From Atrina japonica (Eukaryota > Mollusca > Bivalvia > Pterioida > Pinnidae), in assembly GCA_030159075.1 (NCBI GenBank), contig BROG01000109.1, positions 1,387,001-1,451,000 on the forward strand: a stretch of 64,000 nt of DNA, read 5' to 3'. Numbering within the stretch: position 1 is the stretch's first letter; each line of letters starts with the position of its first letter. The translations under genes were made by a program, and so were the position numbers. This document shows positions 39,828 to 49,428 of this stretch, in pieces. The notes under the pieces are model-generated. The model was given only the letters and a program-made list of their open reading frames with translations. It ran no database searches and was not told the DNA's origin.

Positions 39828-40094
39828 CTGGTTGAGGATCAGGGGCCATTAGGTATAGATGGCAGCATTTTCAAAGTTTATAAACTGGGAGAGACCGGCA
39901 AAATTATCTTGACAATTAATTATCATGGAGAGTATATTATACTGAAATTTTTTTTCTCAGATATAAGATCCAAACAACTGCCGCGGCCTGATGCAAGTCA
40001 AGAGGCGGGTTTAAAGATGCTAATCATTGTATCTGCAGATTACAAAATATTAGTTTAGCGAGTTTCAATTTTAATTTTAATTTTTACTCCTGTA

Positions 40095-40300
40095 GACCAG
40101 AACGTTTTCGCCCCGTTTAATTTTTGCCATTTTACGAGAAAAAAACATAATAAACCCATCTTAAATTCATCATAGTCTTATTCATGGCATGTAGGTCAAT
40201 TATTCAATTATTTAGCTTGAAAAAACTGCCTTCACTTTAAATTTGCCCTCTCATCTAAGGGCAAAAATTAAACGGGAGTGAAAATTTCCAGGTGTATGGT
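40095..40300. mobile_element. M4 palindromic MITE
   Basis: GAACGTTTTCGCCCCGTTTA at the left; AACGGGAGTGAAAATTTCCA then GGTGTA at the right. Confidence 0.65.
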
Positions 40301-40344
40301 GTTTGAAACTTGCAAGATATATGGTATTCCAGAATTGGACCTGC

Positions 40345-40392
40345 CGATTTTTACTCGAGTAACCTATTACTTGATGACAACCCTAATATTAA
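40345..40392. repeat. Terminal fragment of a TTAGGGTTGTCA element
   Basis: ACTCGAGTAACCTATTACTT then GATGACAACCCTAA is the inverted counterpart of 43009-43095 (TTAGGGTTGTCAACGTGTAA, CGGTTAACTGAGTACTCG). Confidence 0.5.
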
Positions 40393-40799
40393 GTAAACTG
40401 TGTTCCAGACATTTCTTTATAATGTAAGTGCAGTAATTACAATCATTCAGGTAAACCATGCTTATAGATACCTGTGCTGTACTCAAAATAAATTATAATT
40501 CATTAAATATTATTTATTGAATGCCTGTTTTCATTTTAATATATTTTGTTGGTATTTTATTTGTCAGTATTTCTGAAATAAAAAATAAAAAATGAAATTG
40601 ACATAGATTATGTTATTTTTTCATTTCCCAGGTACTGTTTCATAAAAATTCATGAAATTTTTATTTTTCATTGTGAAAATATTTCTATCGACTGAAAAAA
40701 AAAATATTGCAATTTTTAAGAATTGCATTTTTTTATGAAGGATGCTTAGGGTTAAAAAAAAAAAAGAGTCAAGATTCAGCCTTTTTAGCTACATTTTTA

Positions 40800-41505
40800 A
40801 TTGTATTGTATTTAGCACTAAGGTTCGAGTCCCGCTGAAACCTAAGCTGATTTTGTGAGAAAGTTTGCCAGTTTACCTGTGGAGGGCCAGTGATCTCTCT
40901 TCTCATGTGTATTTTGACTGGGTTCTCTCATCCACCCCTAAAAACTGGCTGCCACCAAATCTAATTAAAAAGCGATCTCTAATTGTTTCCATTTTCCGAT
41001 ATGTCAGGTATAGGATCTAATGCAATCTGCTATGAGGTCACATGCAGATGACCTCGAAAGTGCGTCATTTTTTTTATCAGTGAAAAAGCAACTTGCACAA
41101 TCTTGTTAGTGATCGAATTGCAGAGGTGTAAACATTTTTAACATTATAAACAACACTGAACACACAAAATACAGTAGTACAGAATTATATTCATTACCCT
41201 TGATGGGTTCAAATAACAAAAGATATTCTGATAGAACTTTGTGGACCGACTGTTTTCGTTTCTATATAAAAAAAAATAACATCTCTTTGTCATTAATTTT
41301 TTGTAAGTCGCATTTTAAGTGGTCGATTATCACACATCTATGAGAGGTCATCCGCACAGAGTGACCCCATAGCGAATTGCGTTAGATCCTGTATGCGACA
41401 CATCAGAAAACGGGAGCGGTGAGAGATCGGTTTTTAATTAGATTGGCTGCCACTATATACTGAAAAATTGTCGAGTGTGGCATAAGACAACATTCAAATT
41501 CAGAT
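40800..41505 (+). mobile_element. SINE S1 interrupted by a long-TIR element
   Basis: The SINE body (AGAAAGTTTGCCAGTTTACC, GGGTTCTCTCATCCACC, AACTGGCTGCCACCA) stops at 40957. The tail (GGCTGCCACTATATACTG, TGTCGAGTGTGGCATAAGAC) resumes at 41445. Confidence 0.75.
40958..41444. mobile_element. MULE-like MITE with ~95-bp TIRs
   Basis: The left AATCTAATTAAAAAGCGATC ... GGTCAC ... GATGACCT arm is mirrored over about 95 bp by the right arm ending GATCGGTTTTTAATTAGATT, at roughly 75-80% identity by eye. Flanks GGCTGCCACCA and GGCTGCCACTA form a 9-11-bp target duplication. Long TIRs with a duplication of about 9 bp are the hallmark of Mutator-like elements; no transposase is inside. Confidence 0.7.
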
Positions 41506-42609
41506 TCTTATCGTCTGCGTACTTGATGTTGTTATGTCTAACTTGTTTACAACTCTTGACCTAGTTACCTGGAACACCTGTGAAAAAAATAGACGTCAAA
41601 CTACTCTCCCATGCCAAAAGTAGGTCAACTTTTTAAATTTCCTATACATGTAGCTTTCTGTGTTAATTGAACTTTTTCAATAACTGTAATGATTGTCAAA
41701 TTAATGGTTTAATAAATTCATGCAAAAATTCATATATTTATAGAAGAAAGTCTTTTCATTTTATTCTGGTTTTGGGTTTAAATATCTTTGAGGCTTTATT
41801 TCCGAGAAGCAAAATTTTTTCTTTGCAGTAAGTATTTTGTTGATGCCACTAAGTAAGGACAAAGATTGAAATGGTGCTACAAATTTCACTTGTCCTTACA
41901 AATACTTGCATTTTATACAAAAAGAAATTGACACATCCCAAACCAATTAAGAAAGACATTTCACAGACTTCCACATAATTGTGCAAAAGTTTACAAGATT
42001 TTATTGAATATATGAGTCAAGCATATTATTTAAAAAAAATTATTTAACATAAAAAGCAATGGGAAAATGAAAAAAGTTGACATACTTTTGATATGTGAGT
42101 GTACGTGTATAACATGTTACTATGTGATGATTGTTTCTTTGTTGTGTTGGCTGGGTTTCCAGCAATCACAAGCCCACGAAATAGCATTGTCTTCATGTCC
42201 ATGGTGACAATTTTGTATAGCTGTTGTGAGAAAACTGTTCACAGTAGCATGTAGTAATGTTGCTTGATGATAGAATATGATGACATTAATTGACCATTAC
42301 CTTCATTTTTTTTTACCTTGACCTTCTGCAGAATACTTGTACTGGTTATCTCCCCCTTTAGCTCACTTAGACCTTAGCACTCGTGTAAAAACCACATTCT
42401 GGTAGCAATACTTCTAGAATTCTGCTTGGTTTTAAAATGCCTACCAAAGATTAAAATTTGCTTTTCTTAAGACCAAGTGTCAGACTTAGGACCTTAAGTA
42501 GAATGGCCACTGGGTCAGATTCACAGATTATTAACGCAAGTGGTCAATATTTCTTCACTATGGACACACAAAAAAAGAGCATTACCTTTACAGTACAGTC
42601 TAACCTGTT
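41506..42609. other. Intergenic stretch, nothing recognised
   Basis: AT-rich sequence with homopolymer runs. No ORF or repeat could be assigned. Confidence 0.5.
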
Positions 42610-42700
42610 TTAACACATCAAACCCTGAAAAACAATGGATTCTTCTTTAAATTAATGATTTAGACCAATCCAAATGTTTCTTTAGGGGTAAATGGGTTAT
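42610..42700 (-). mobile_element. TTAA-hairpin element
   Basis: TTTAACACATCAAACCCTGA ... CTTTAGGGGTAAATGGGTTA. Confidence 0.7.
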
Positions 42701-42805
42701 GTTACTGTTCAAGGGGAGATGCAAAAGAAGCCTTTTACAACAGGTGCTCTATTCATTCTGATTGCCAAGTTTCTGATCATCCAAGATTTATATACAAGAT
42801 TTATA

Positions 42806-42985
42806 CAGTAAAACCTGCTTTAGCGACCTCCTGTGTGTAAAGACCATCTGGCCGCAGAGACTGTTTTTTGCTGTCCCCAATAGTACCATTTGTGTACAAA
42901 TCAACCTCTTGATAAAGCCCACCTCCCAATAAAGACCAGTTTTCTTGTGTCCCTAAGGAGGTTGTTAGATATAAGTTTCACCGTG
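42806..42985. mobile_element. T2 MITE
   Basis: Left TA|CAGTAAAACCTGCTTTAGCG, centre TTGCTGTCCCCAATAGTACC, right GGTTGTTAGATATAAGTTTC. A (GT)n tract follows at 42984-43006. Confidence 0.75.
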
Positions 42986-43008
42986 TGTGTGTGTGTGTGT
43001 GTGTGTAT

Positions 43009-43095
43009 ATATTAGGGTTGTCAACGTGTAACCGGTTAACTGAGTACTCGTCAGATGGTCGGATTATCGAATACTAAAATCAGTACTGGATTACT
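43009..43095. repeat. TTAGGGTTGTCA terminal fragment
   Basis: TTAGGGTTGTCAACGTGTAA then CGGTTAACTGAGTACTCG; partner of 40345-40392. Confidence 0.5.
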
Positions 43096-43224
43096 CAAAC
43101 ATTATTTAAAAATCACATGTATTTTGCATTTTTGAAACATTACATTTAATAAAACGATAAAACATTGTAAATTTACAATTAATCACATGGTCAGTATGTT
43201 AGTCATTGTTTTGTGAAACATTGA

Positions 43225-44035
43225 CCATTTAATGAAAAACAGTGTGAATGGTCAGTGTGTGAATGCTGGGCACATTATGATAAGAGTGTGAATGGGGTGT
43301 CTCATGTCTCACACATTATTGTCAGTGTGATCTTATTAGAGTGTGAGTGTTGTGTCAGTGTGATCATGTATTTAAGAATGGTAGTGTGTGAATGGTCACA
43401 TGAATTGTCAGTGTGTATGTGAGTGAAGTGTAGTCACAGTTTGAATTGATCATGTGAGTGATAAATGGTCAGTTTGTGTCAGTGTGATCATGTGAGTGAT
43501 AAGAGTGTGAATGGTCACAGTTTGAATTGTCAGTGTGATCATGTGAGTGATAAGTGTGTGAATGGTCACAGTTTGAATTGTCAGTGTGATCATGTGAGTG
43601 ATAAGAGTGTGAGTGGTCAGTGTGTGAATGGTCACAGTTTGAATTGTCAGTGTGATCATGTGAGTGATAAGAGTGTGAATGGTCAGTGTGTGAATGGTCA
43701 CAGTTTGAATTGTCAGTGTGATCATGTGAGTGATAAGAGTGTGAATGGTCACAGTTTGAATTGTCAGTGTGATCATGTGAGTGATAAGAGTGTGAATGGT
43801 CAGTGTGTGATCACAGATGGTGTGAATGGTCACAGTTTGAATTGTCAGTGTGATCATGTGAGTGATAAGAGTGTATGGTCAGAATGGTGTTTGAATTGTC
43901 AGTGTGTGTGAGTGATGTGTCACAGTGTTGTGAATTGTCACAGTTTGAATTGTCAGTGTGATCATGTGAGTGATAAGAGTGTGAATGGTCAGTGTGTATG
44001 GTCACAGTGAGCAGTGTGTCATGGTGTGTCGTGTG
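43225..44035. repeat. GTGTGAATGGTCA-type compound minisatellite
   Basis: Units of about 51 bp combine GTCAGTGTGATCATGTGAGT, GATAAGAGTGTGAATGGTCA and CAGTTTGAATT, with optional GTGTGAATGGTCA inserts, from a degenerate left edge near 43225 to 44035. ORFs on both strands are artefacts. Confidence 0.93.
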
Positions 44036-44067
44036 AAGGTGTGTGAGCATGGTGTCGTTTTGGACAC

Positions 44068-44182
44068 TCCAGGTATACTCTGGTTTCCTCCCACAGCAAG
44101 GATCCCACACGCCAACAAGATACATTGATATAACTATAAGTTGACATAACTTGTTTAGTCAATCGTTGTAAAATAACTACAT
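44068..44182 (+). mobile_element. SINE S2 3' fragment
   Basis: GGTATACTCTGGTTTCCTCC then CACAGCAAGGATCC, with tail TAGTCAATCGTTGTAAAATA. The adjoining array may have begun in its missing 5' half. Confidence 0.65.
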
Positions 44183-44197
44183 TGAAAATTATATATA

Positions 44198-44342
44198 ACA
44201 ACTGGTCTTTATAGAGAGGTTGTCTTTATATAAAGATTGATTTGTACACAAATGGTACTATTGGGGACAGCAAAAAATGGCCTTTCAAAGTTTGTGACCA
44301 GGTGGTTTTGATACATGTGATCACTAAAGCAGGTTTTACTGT
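44198..44342. mobile_element. T2 MITE, left end missing
   Basis: ACTGGTCTTTATAGAGAGGT, GATTTGTACACAAATGGTAC and right end GCAGGTTTTACTG before TA. Confidence 0.7.
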
Positions 44343-44454
44343 AAAGTTGATCTTTTTGTATTCGTTTGTCTAGTTGCCGTTCTCTTGTTAAAAACACGGT
44401 ACAAATGTAACATATAAATTAATTATTGCCGTTACACTCAACATGCTTATCTGA

Positions 44455-44535
44455 TACACCCCTAAAGACACATTTGGACTGGTCTGTGTCATTTATTTTC
44501 ATTAGAGTCCATTATTTTCAGGGGTAGACGGGTTA
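44455..44535 (+). mobile_element. TTAA-hairpin element
   Basis: CACCCCTAAAGACACATTTG ... TCAGGGGTAGACGGGTTA. Confidence 0.7.
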
Positions 44536-44730
44536 CCCGTAAGTATGTTTGGTGGTGTATACAGAACAGCGCATCAATATAAAGCTGTCTGGGTACCAAC
44601 AAAAGCTTTAGAAATCGTTTGTGGAAGAGAAATTCTGTGGGCTGATTTACCATATTTCAGATTTGCAATTCACTTTTAAATCCCAAAAGAAAAACCAGCT
44701 GTAATTCTGTAAGATTAACTAATTTACATG

Positions 44731-44819
44731 ATAACTCATCAACCCCTTAGAAACATTGAACTCTTCTATAAATCAATGACTAAGGCAAGTCTAAATGTGA
44801 CTTTAGGGGTGAATAAGTT
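44731..44819 (-). mobile_element. TTAA-hairpin element
   Basis: ATAACTCATCAACCCCTTAG ... CTTTAGGGGTGAATAAGTT. Opposite orientation to the copy 200 bp upstream. Confidence 0.7.
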
Positions 44820-45394
44820 CAGATTTCTTACCAGTTGTATACTTTTATTGTAGAAGATATTCATCTTTTCTTTAGAGTTATCAAATAGATATCATTTTAT
44901 AAAATGTTCATATAATTTTATAATTACTCGGGCCTACCATGGTCTAAATTCTTCGTCTGTGGAAGTGAGTAATCTTTTAAACATTCTAAATAAAAAGTTG
45001 ACAGCAGTGAAACGTCTGTTTCAAATGTGTTAAAGAACTTCTATGGTGATTGATCATAGGAGCTTCTTGTGTATCACAGTTTAACGATTTATTTATGTGG
45101 AAAGGTGTAGGTTGGAACACAAAGTACCCATACAGGCGTGAAAAAACTAATTGTTATCATTTGAACATACTAAGAAAGGGGGTGGAGGTAACAACGTCCC
45201 TGAAGGTAGACAGTATAAATAATCCAGTAGGAGTCTTCACCGTGGATACCGAAGGTATACAGAGTCCACAAAATAATAGATACAAAGAATTCCAAAAAGG
45301 GGTTTGTGTACAACACAATAAAAACTCTGTAAGGTTGAATAAATTGTATTTACGTAGAGCTTGTTGTTTACATGTTTCAGCTCCAAGCGGAGCC

Positions 45395-45551
45395 GTCTTC
45401 AGAACCTTCTGCTTCAAAAGGTTTGCTAGTCCACTTATACAAGGCCAGTGGTGTTTTCTCCAGTATGTTGTAACTTGGTTCACTCCTTCACCATTAAAAA
45501 TTGGCCACTACCATAAAACTGAAAAAATGTTGAGTGTGGCATAAAACTGCA
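45395..45551 (+). mobile_element. SINE S1 tail half
   Basis: AAAAGGTTTGCTAGTCCACT, GTTCACTCCTTCACCATTAA and GTTGAGTGTGGCATAAAAC. The upstream ORF reading into it (from 45050) has no domain. Confidence 0.6.
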
Positions 45552-45682
45552 ATTTAAACAAACAAACAAATACAGATTTAGATGGTTGAATATAAATATG
45601 GCTGAAAATATTTAAATGATATCATTACAGTAGTCATCAAGGGTTCCACCGCTTGCGGTGGTCTAGTATTGGTAGAGCTTTT

Positions 45683-46560
45683 CAGCTCACCTGAGCCGAA
45701 TGCAAAAATGAATGAAAATGACAAAGTCTGAAAAGACCTGAAGAACAAGTCAAAAATTGATATTCTGATTTCTGTGAAAAATACAAACTTGAATCATACA
45801 TCCATGTAGATAACTCAGAAACAATCCATTTTTCAATTCATGTAGCAGTTCTGGAGAAGAAGATTTTTAAAGAGGGGTACCTTTTAGGACCTATTCTGTC
45901 CCGCCCCTGGGCCAATCTGGCTGAAAACTACAAACTTGGTATAGGATTTTGAGCACTTGCTTCCTGTCAAGTTTTGTCAAAATTCCTTCAGTGGTTTTGA
46001 AACAAAAAATGATAATGTGAAAAATGCAGCCCCTCTCCTCCCCCCCATCTTTTTTTGCAGTCTTAAATAATTCATAAAAAAATCTAGAAATTAAATTTTG
46101 GCAAAATTCTTGCACAAAATCATTTCTTCACCTAATTACAAGTAAAACACAGTAAATGAATGCATCAGAGTGAATAAAAGGAAATCGTGCAAAAATGAAT
46201 GAAAATGACAAAGTGAAATGAAAAAGTCTGAAAAGACCTGAAAAACGTGTTAATAATCAATATTCCAATTTTTATGAAAAATACAAACTTGAATCATACA
46301 TCCATGTAGATCACCCAGAAACAATCCGTTTTTCAATTTATGTAGCAGTTCTGGAGTAGAAGGTTTTTAAAGAGGGGTACCTTTTGGGACCTATTCTGCC
46401 CAGCGCTGGATCCATGCCTGGGCCAATCTGGCTGAAAATTGCAAACTTGGTAAAGGACCTTGAGCACTTGCTTCCTGTCAAGTTTTGTCAAAATCTCTTC
46501 AGTGGTTTCAGAGAAAAAGTAAAAAATATGAAAAATTTACGGACGGGGAGTGATCATACT

Positions 46561-46597
<37 letters not shown>
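45683..46597. mobile_element. AGCTCACCTGAGC element with internal direct repeat
   Basis: TTCAGCTCACCTGAGCCGAA opens the element. A segment of about 440 bp at 45703-46140 recurs at 46187-46560 (TACAAACTTGAATCATACAT, GTAGCAGTTCTGGAG, CACTTGCTTCCTGTCAAGTT). It ends in a hairpin at 46560-46592, TAGCTCACTTGAGCC paired to GGCTCAGGTGAGCTA. A related motif is at 35682. Confidence 0.65.
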
Positions 46598-46890
46598 ACT
46601 TATTTGGAAGAGGACCTTGAGTACTTACTTCCTGTCAAAATAAATTTTCATCAAAATCCCTCCAGTGGTTTTGAAAAAATATCTGATACATGAAGTTTGA
46701 AAAAGTGCCATGCCCAACACCTCCTTTTTGCAGTCTTAAAAATTTCAAAAAAACAGATTTGGGTAAAATGCTTGCACAAAAACATTTCTTCACGTAATTA
46801 TAGGTAAAACACATAAAATGAATAAATCATGGTGATTAGTGTTTGCAGGGGATAAACCAAATGAATTTACATTTTGTATGATCACAACGA
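46598..46890. repeat. Third partial copy of the 45.7-kb repeat body
   Basis: Contains CTTACTTCCTGTCAAAAT, CCCTCCAGTGGTTTTGAAAA and CTTCACGTAATTATAGGTAA, as in 45955-46145. Confidence 0.55.
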
Positions 46891-47324
46891 GGGCCTGAAG
46901 TCACCAAATTTACTCAGTACTGAAGATCAACTTTTATTTCATTATTTTAGCTATATAATTGTTTGTAAAACTTTTGGGTTTGAGTGATTAGGAAACATAA
47001 TATCTTTAATCATTCATATATCAATTTTTGCATCACACTTAATTATGCATTTCCTGTCAAAAAATGAATAAATATGTCGAGTATCTAATGGTACTCAAAA
47101 TTTGAGTACATAAATTTGAGTACATATTAAAAAAAATTTTTTTTTAAATATTTCTGAAGGTTTCTTCAAATGAGCAATAATTTTGAACATTATTTACAAC
47201 TGAATGCAATCATTATACAAACATGACAGGTGACAAAATAAATATTGTGTTTTTACCTTAAAGTCATGAAAAGTAAGTCAACCTCGAGTAGGCCTATTGA
47301 GTAAATTTGGTGACTTTGGGCCCT
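46891..47324. mobile_element. M8 TIR element
   Basis: Left GGGCCTGAAGTCACCAAATT then TACTCAG; right TTGAGTAAATTTGGTGACTT then TGGGCCC. Confidence 0.75.
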
Positions 47325-48220
47325 GGTCCTCCCAGGACAGTTCACACACAAGATTCTAAATTTAAAAAAAAGTTGAAGTTTCAGGTAGATTTATTTATCT
47401 ATCACTGTAGAATGAGACAGGACATTTAAATCCATGTACATGTTTGACTTACATGTATGCCCAATACTAACAATGAAAATACAGTCATTAACATAAAGTA
47501 AATTTTCCAAATACACATGTACAGAACAATATCCGGCCCATTGACTACTTTAGTTTAAGAGTTTCTTGTTCTGGTTTAATTTTTCATTCTAAATTTAGGC
47601 TATATACACTCCCTAAAACACCCCTCTTTCTGAATGAAAATTAGGGAAAATTTAAATGACGAGAGATTTGTACTTTACGTTACAAATCAGTTGGTTTAAA
47701 TAGGCCTATATTTACTACATGTTCGCCTAATCAATGAGCCTGTGCCATTTATCCAATTAAAATTACAATTCACTGCTGAAGTCCCCGTTGTAAAATCTAG
47801 ATTTATTTATTTGAAGATGAAATTCTGTACTCCTGTTTTTCTTCGGCATATTTTTTGAAAATATTTATGGAAAACATAAACTTTCAATTCATTACATTCA
47901 TCTGCTGCAACTGGATCTAATTATATATATATATATTTTTTTCGAGTTACTGCTTGTTCGCCGGTAAATGTGTCTGGACATGTTCGCCGTTTAACGAATA
48001 TAACTCCGCTCTTGCACAACCCAGTGTCAGTTTGACAGATATCGGTGTCGGGAGAACCTCATTCATGCTGCTGTGTAGTTAGAAAGTTAAAACGTTTTAA
48101 AGACCAAGAGGGAAACCTCCTTGCCATATGTAATAGAAAATGCTAAAAATAAATATCATATCGTGCAGCCATTGGCTGATTGCTGAAGTAAAATTCTAAA
48201 TTAAGCCCTGACGTTCTATG
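47325..48220. other. Upstream region of the Maf gene
   Basis: No repeat family from the rest of the window is recognised here except an (AT)n run near 47920. An inverted CCAAT box (CCATTGG) and a half-MARE-like TTGCTGA lie near 48170-48187; both are weak evidence on their own. Confidence 0.45.
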
Positions 48221-48223
48221 TCG

Positions 48224-48280
48224 TATAAAATACGAGGGATTTCCCCATTGCCTCGTTGTTGCCTGCTTCTTCCATCAGTT
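48224..48280 (+). promoter_or_regulatory. Core promoter of the large-Maf gene
   Basis: TATAAAATA at 48224-48232 lies about 293 bp upstream of the ATG. Transcription would be expected to start about 25-35 bp downstream (48250-48260). An initiator-like TCAGTT lies at 48275-48280. Confidence 0.6.
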
Positions 48281-48522
48281 CAGGTCGTATGGTGGTTGTG
48301 CCCTTGGACCACCGACGATTTCTTTCTGATCGGAACTAAAGGACTGTGTACAGGATTATTTCACTACTCTAAAAACAAACTTTAACATCTATTGTGATAT
48401 TATACAGAAGAATTAGTGGCAAATTCTCGATCAGTACTTAGAAACACTCCACGTAAACAGCTGACCTAATTCTGACATATAGGCAGGCAACACGAGGAGC
48501 CGGCCAGCTGACTAGATTCAAT

Positions 48523-49428
48523 ATGGAGCCCGACCAACATTTAGCAAACGACTATATCAGTGACTTTGACCTGGATCAGCTGCTCGATCACCCATTAATT
48601 AAACAAGAAAGCGAAGGGAAATTTTCTGGATGTTGTGGAGCTAAAGTTAAGACACCGGCTACCGAACCGGCGTACCCAGGGAAAGCTGCTACGACAGGTC
48701 GGAGTGTACCACCTTCTCCGAGCTACGCTGAAAGTGTACCCCCAAGTCCACAAGACAATGTGCAATTAATAGAAGATCTCGGATGGCTTACACGGAGTGT
48801 CTCGTTTGAATCGACAGATTCTGTGAAAGATATGGATGTCCTTATATCCTCCAGTCCCGAATTTGTGAATAATTTTAATCGCTTTTTAGTGTCTGGTACC
48901 GAGGCCGACAAAAACGCACTTCCGAATCCCTCACTGCAAATGCAATCTGGTATACCAAAATTCAAACGGTCACTTAGCAACTCGAGCAGTGATAGCAACG
49001 ACAGTACAGTTTTCAGAAGCAAATGCAGGTCCAGTCGTCCGTCTAAAAACGAGGATTTGGAGGACGAAGAGCTTGTCACCCTCCCAGTCCGGGAATTGAA
49101 CCGTCGTCTACAGGGTATGCCTAAAGATGATATTCAAAAGCTAAAACAGAAGCGGAGAACTCTAAAAAATCGCGGATATGCTCAAAATTGCAGGTCGAAA
49201 CGAATGCAACAGCGACATGTCCTGGAGAAAAACAATAAAACTCTGGAACAACAAGTGCAACAACTTCAAAGGCAGCTGAATCACCTAACGCGTGAGCGTG
49301 AATTCTACAAACAACAGTGTGAAATTCTCAGGGCAAAATGTAACCTGGTGACCCAGGCAAGGAAACGTGATGGTTCAATGACGGATGGATCGCTCTGTAG
49401 CTACCCCAGCTCACCAGACTGCGAATAA
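48523..49428 (+). CDS. Large Maf bZIP transcription factor (MAFA/MAFB/traffic jam-like), single exon
   Basis: The 301-residue protein starts in a good context (CAATATGG). Residues 11-17 YISDFDL and I26-K-Q-E29 match the large-Maf activation segment and its SUMO-acceptor site. Ser/Pro motifs at 61-76 ([16 protein letters not shown]) resemble the phosphorylated Ser-Pro cluster of the family. The Maf extended homology region (181-205, [20 protein letters not shown]) precedes the basic region with N216-R-G-Y-A-Q-N-C-R224, whose tyrosine and cysteine are Maf-specific. Zipper heptads are L234, L241, L248, L255, Y262 and L269. The long N-terminus excludes small Mafs, and no intron is needed, as in vertebrate MAFA and MAFB. 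It should bind MARE-type DNA as a dimer in the nucleus. The exact vertebrate counterpart cannot be chosen because the duplications are vertebrate-specific. Confidence 0.95.
   Translation: MEPDQHLANDYISDFDLDQLLDHPLIKQESEGKFSGCCGAKVKTPATEPAYPGKAATTGRSVPPSPSYAESVPPSPQDNVQLIEDLGWLTRSVSFESTDSVKDMDVLISSSPEFVNNFNRFLVSGTEADKNALPNPSLQMQSGIPKFKRSLSNSSSDSNDSTVFRSKCRSSRPSKNEDLEDEELVTLPVRELNRRLQGMPKDDIQKLKQKRRTLKNRGYAQNCRSKRMQQRHVLEKNNKTLEQQVQQLQRQLNHLTREREFYKQQCEILRAKCNLVTQARKRDGSMTDGSLCSYPSSPDCE

Noticed and set aside
43450..44125. 135- and 148-residue ORFs on both strands
   Set aside because: Minisatellite artefacts; low complexity and both strands open.
45050..45544. 164-residue ORF
   Set aside because: The last third is SINE S1 body and tail; the rest has no recognisable domain and no splice or promoter support.
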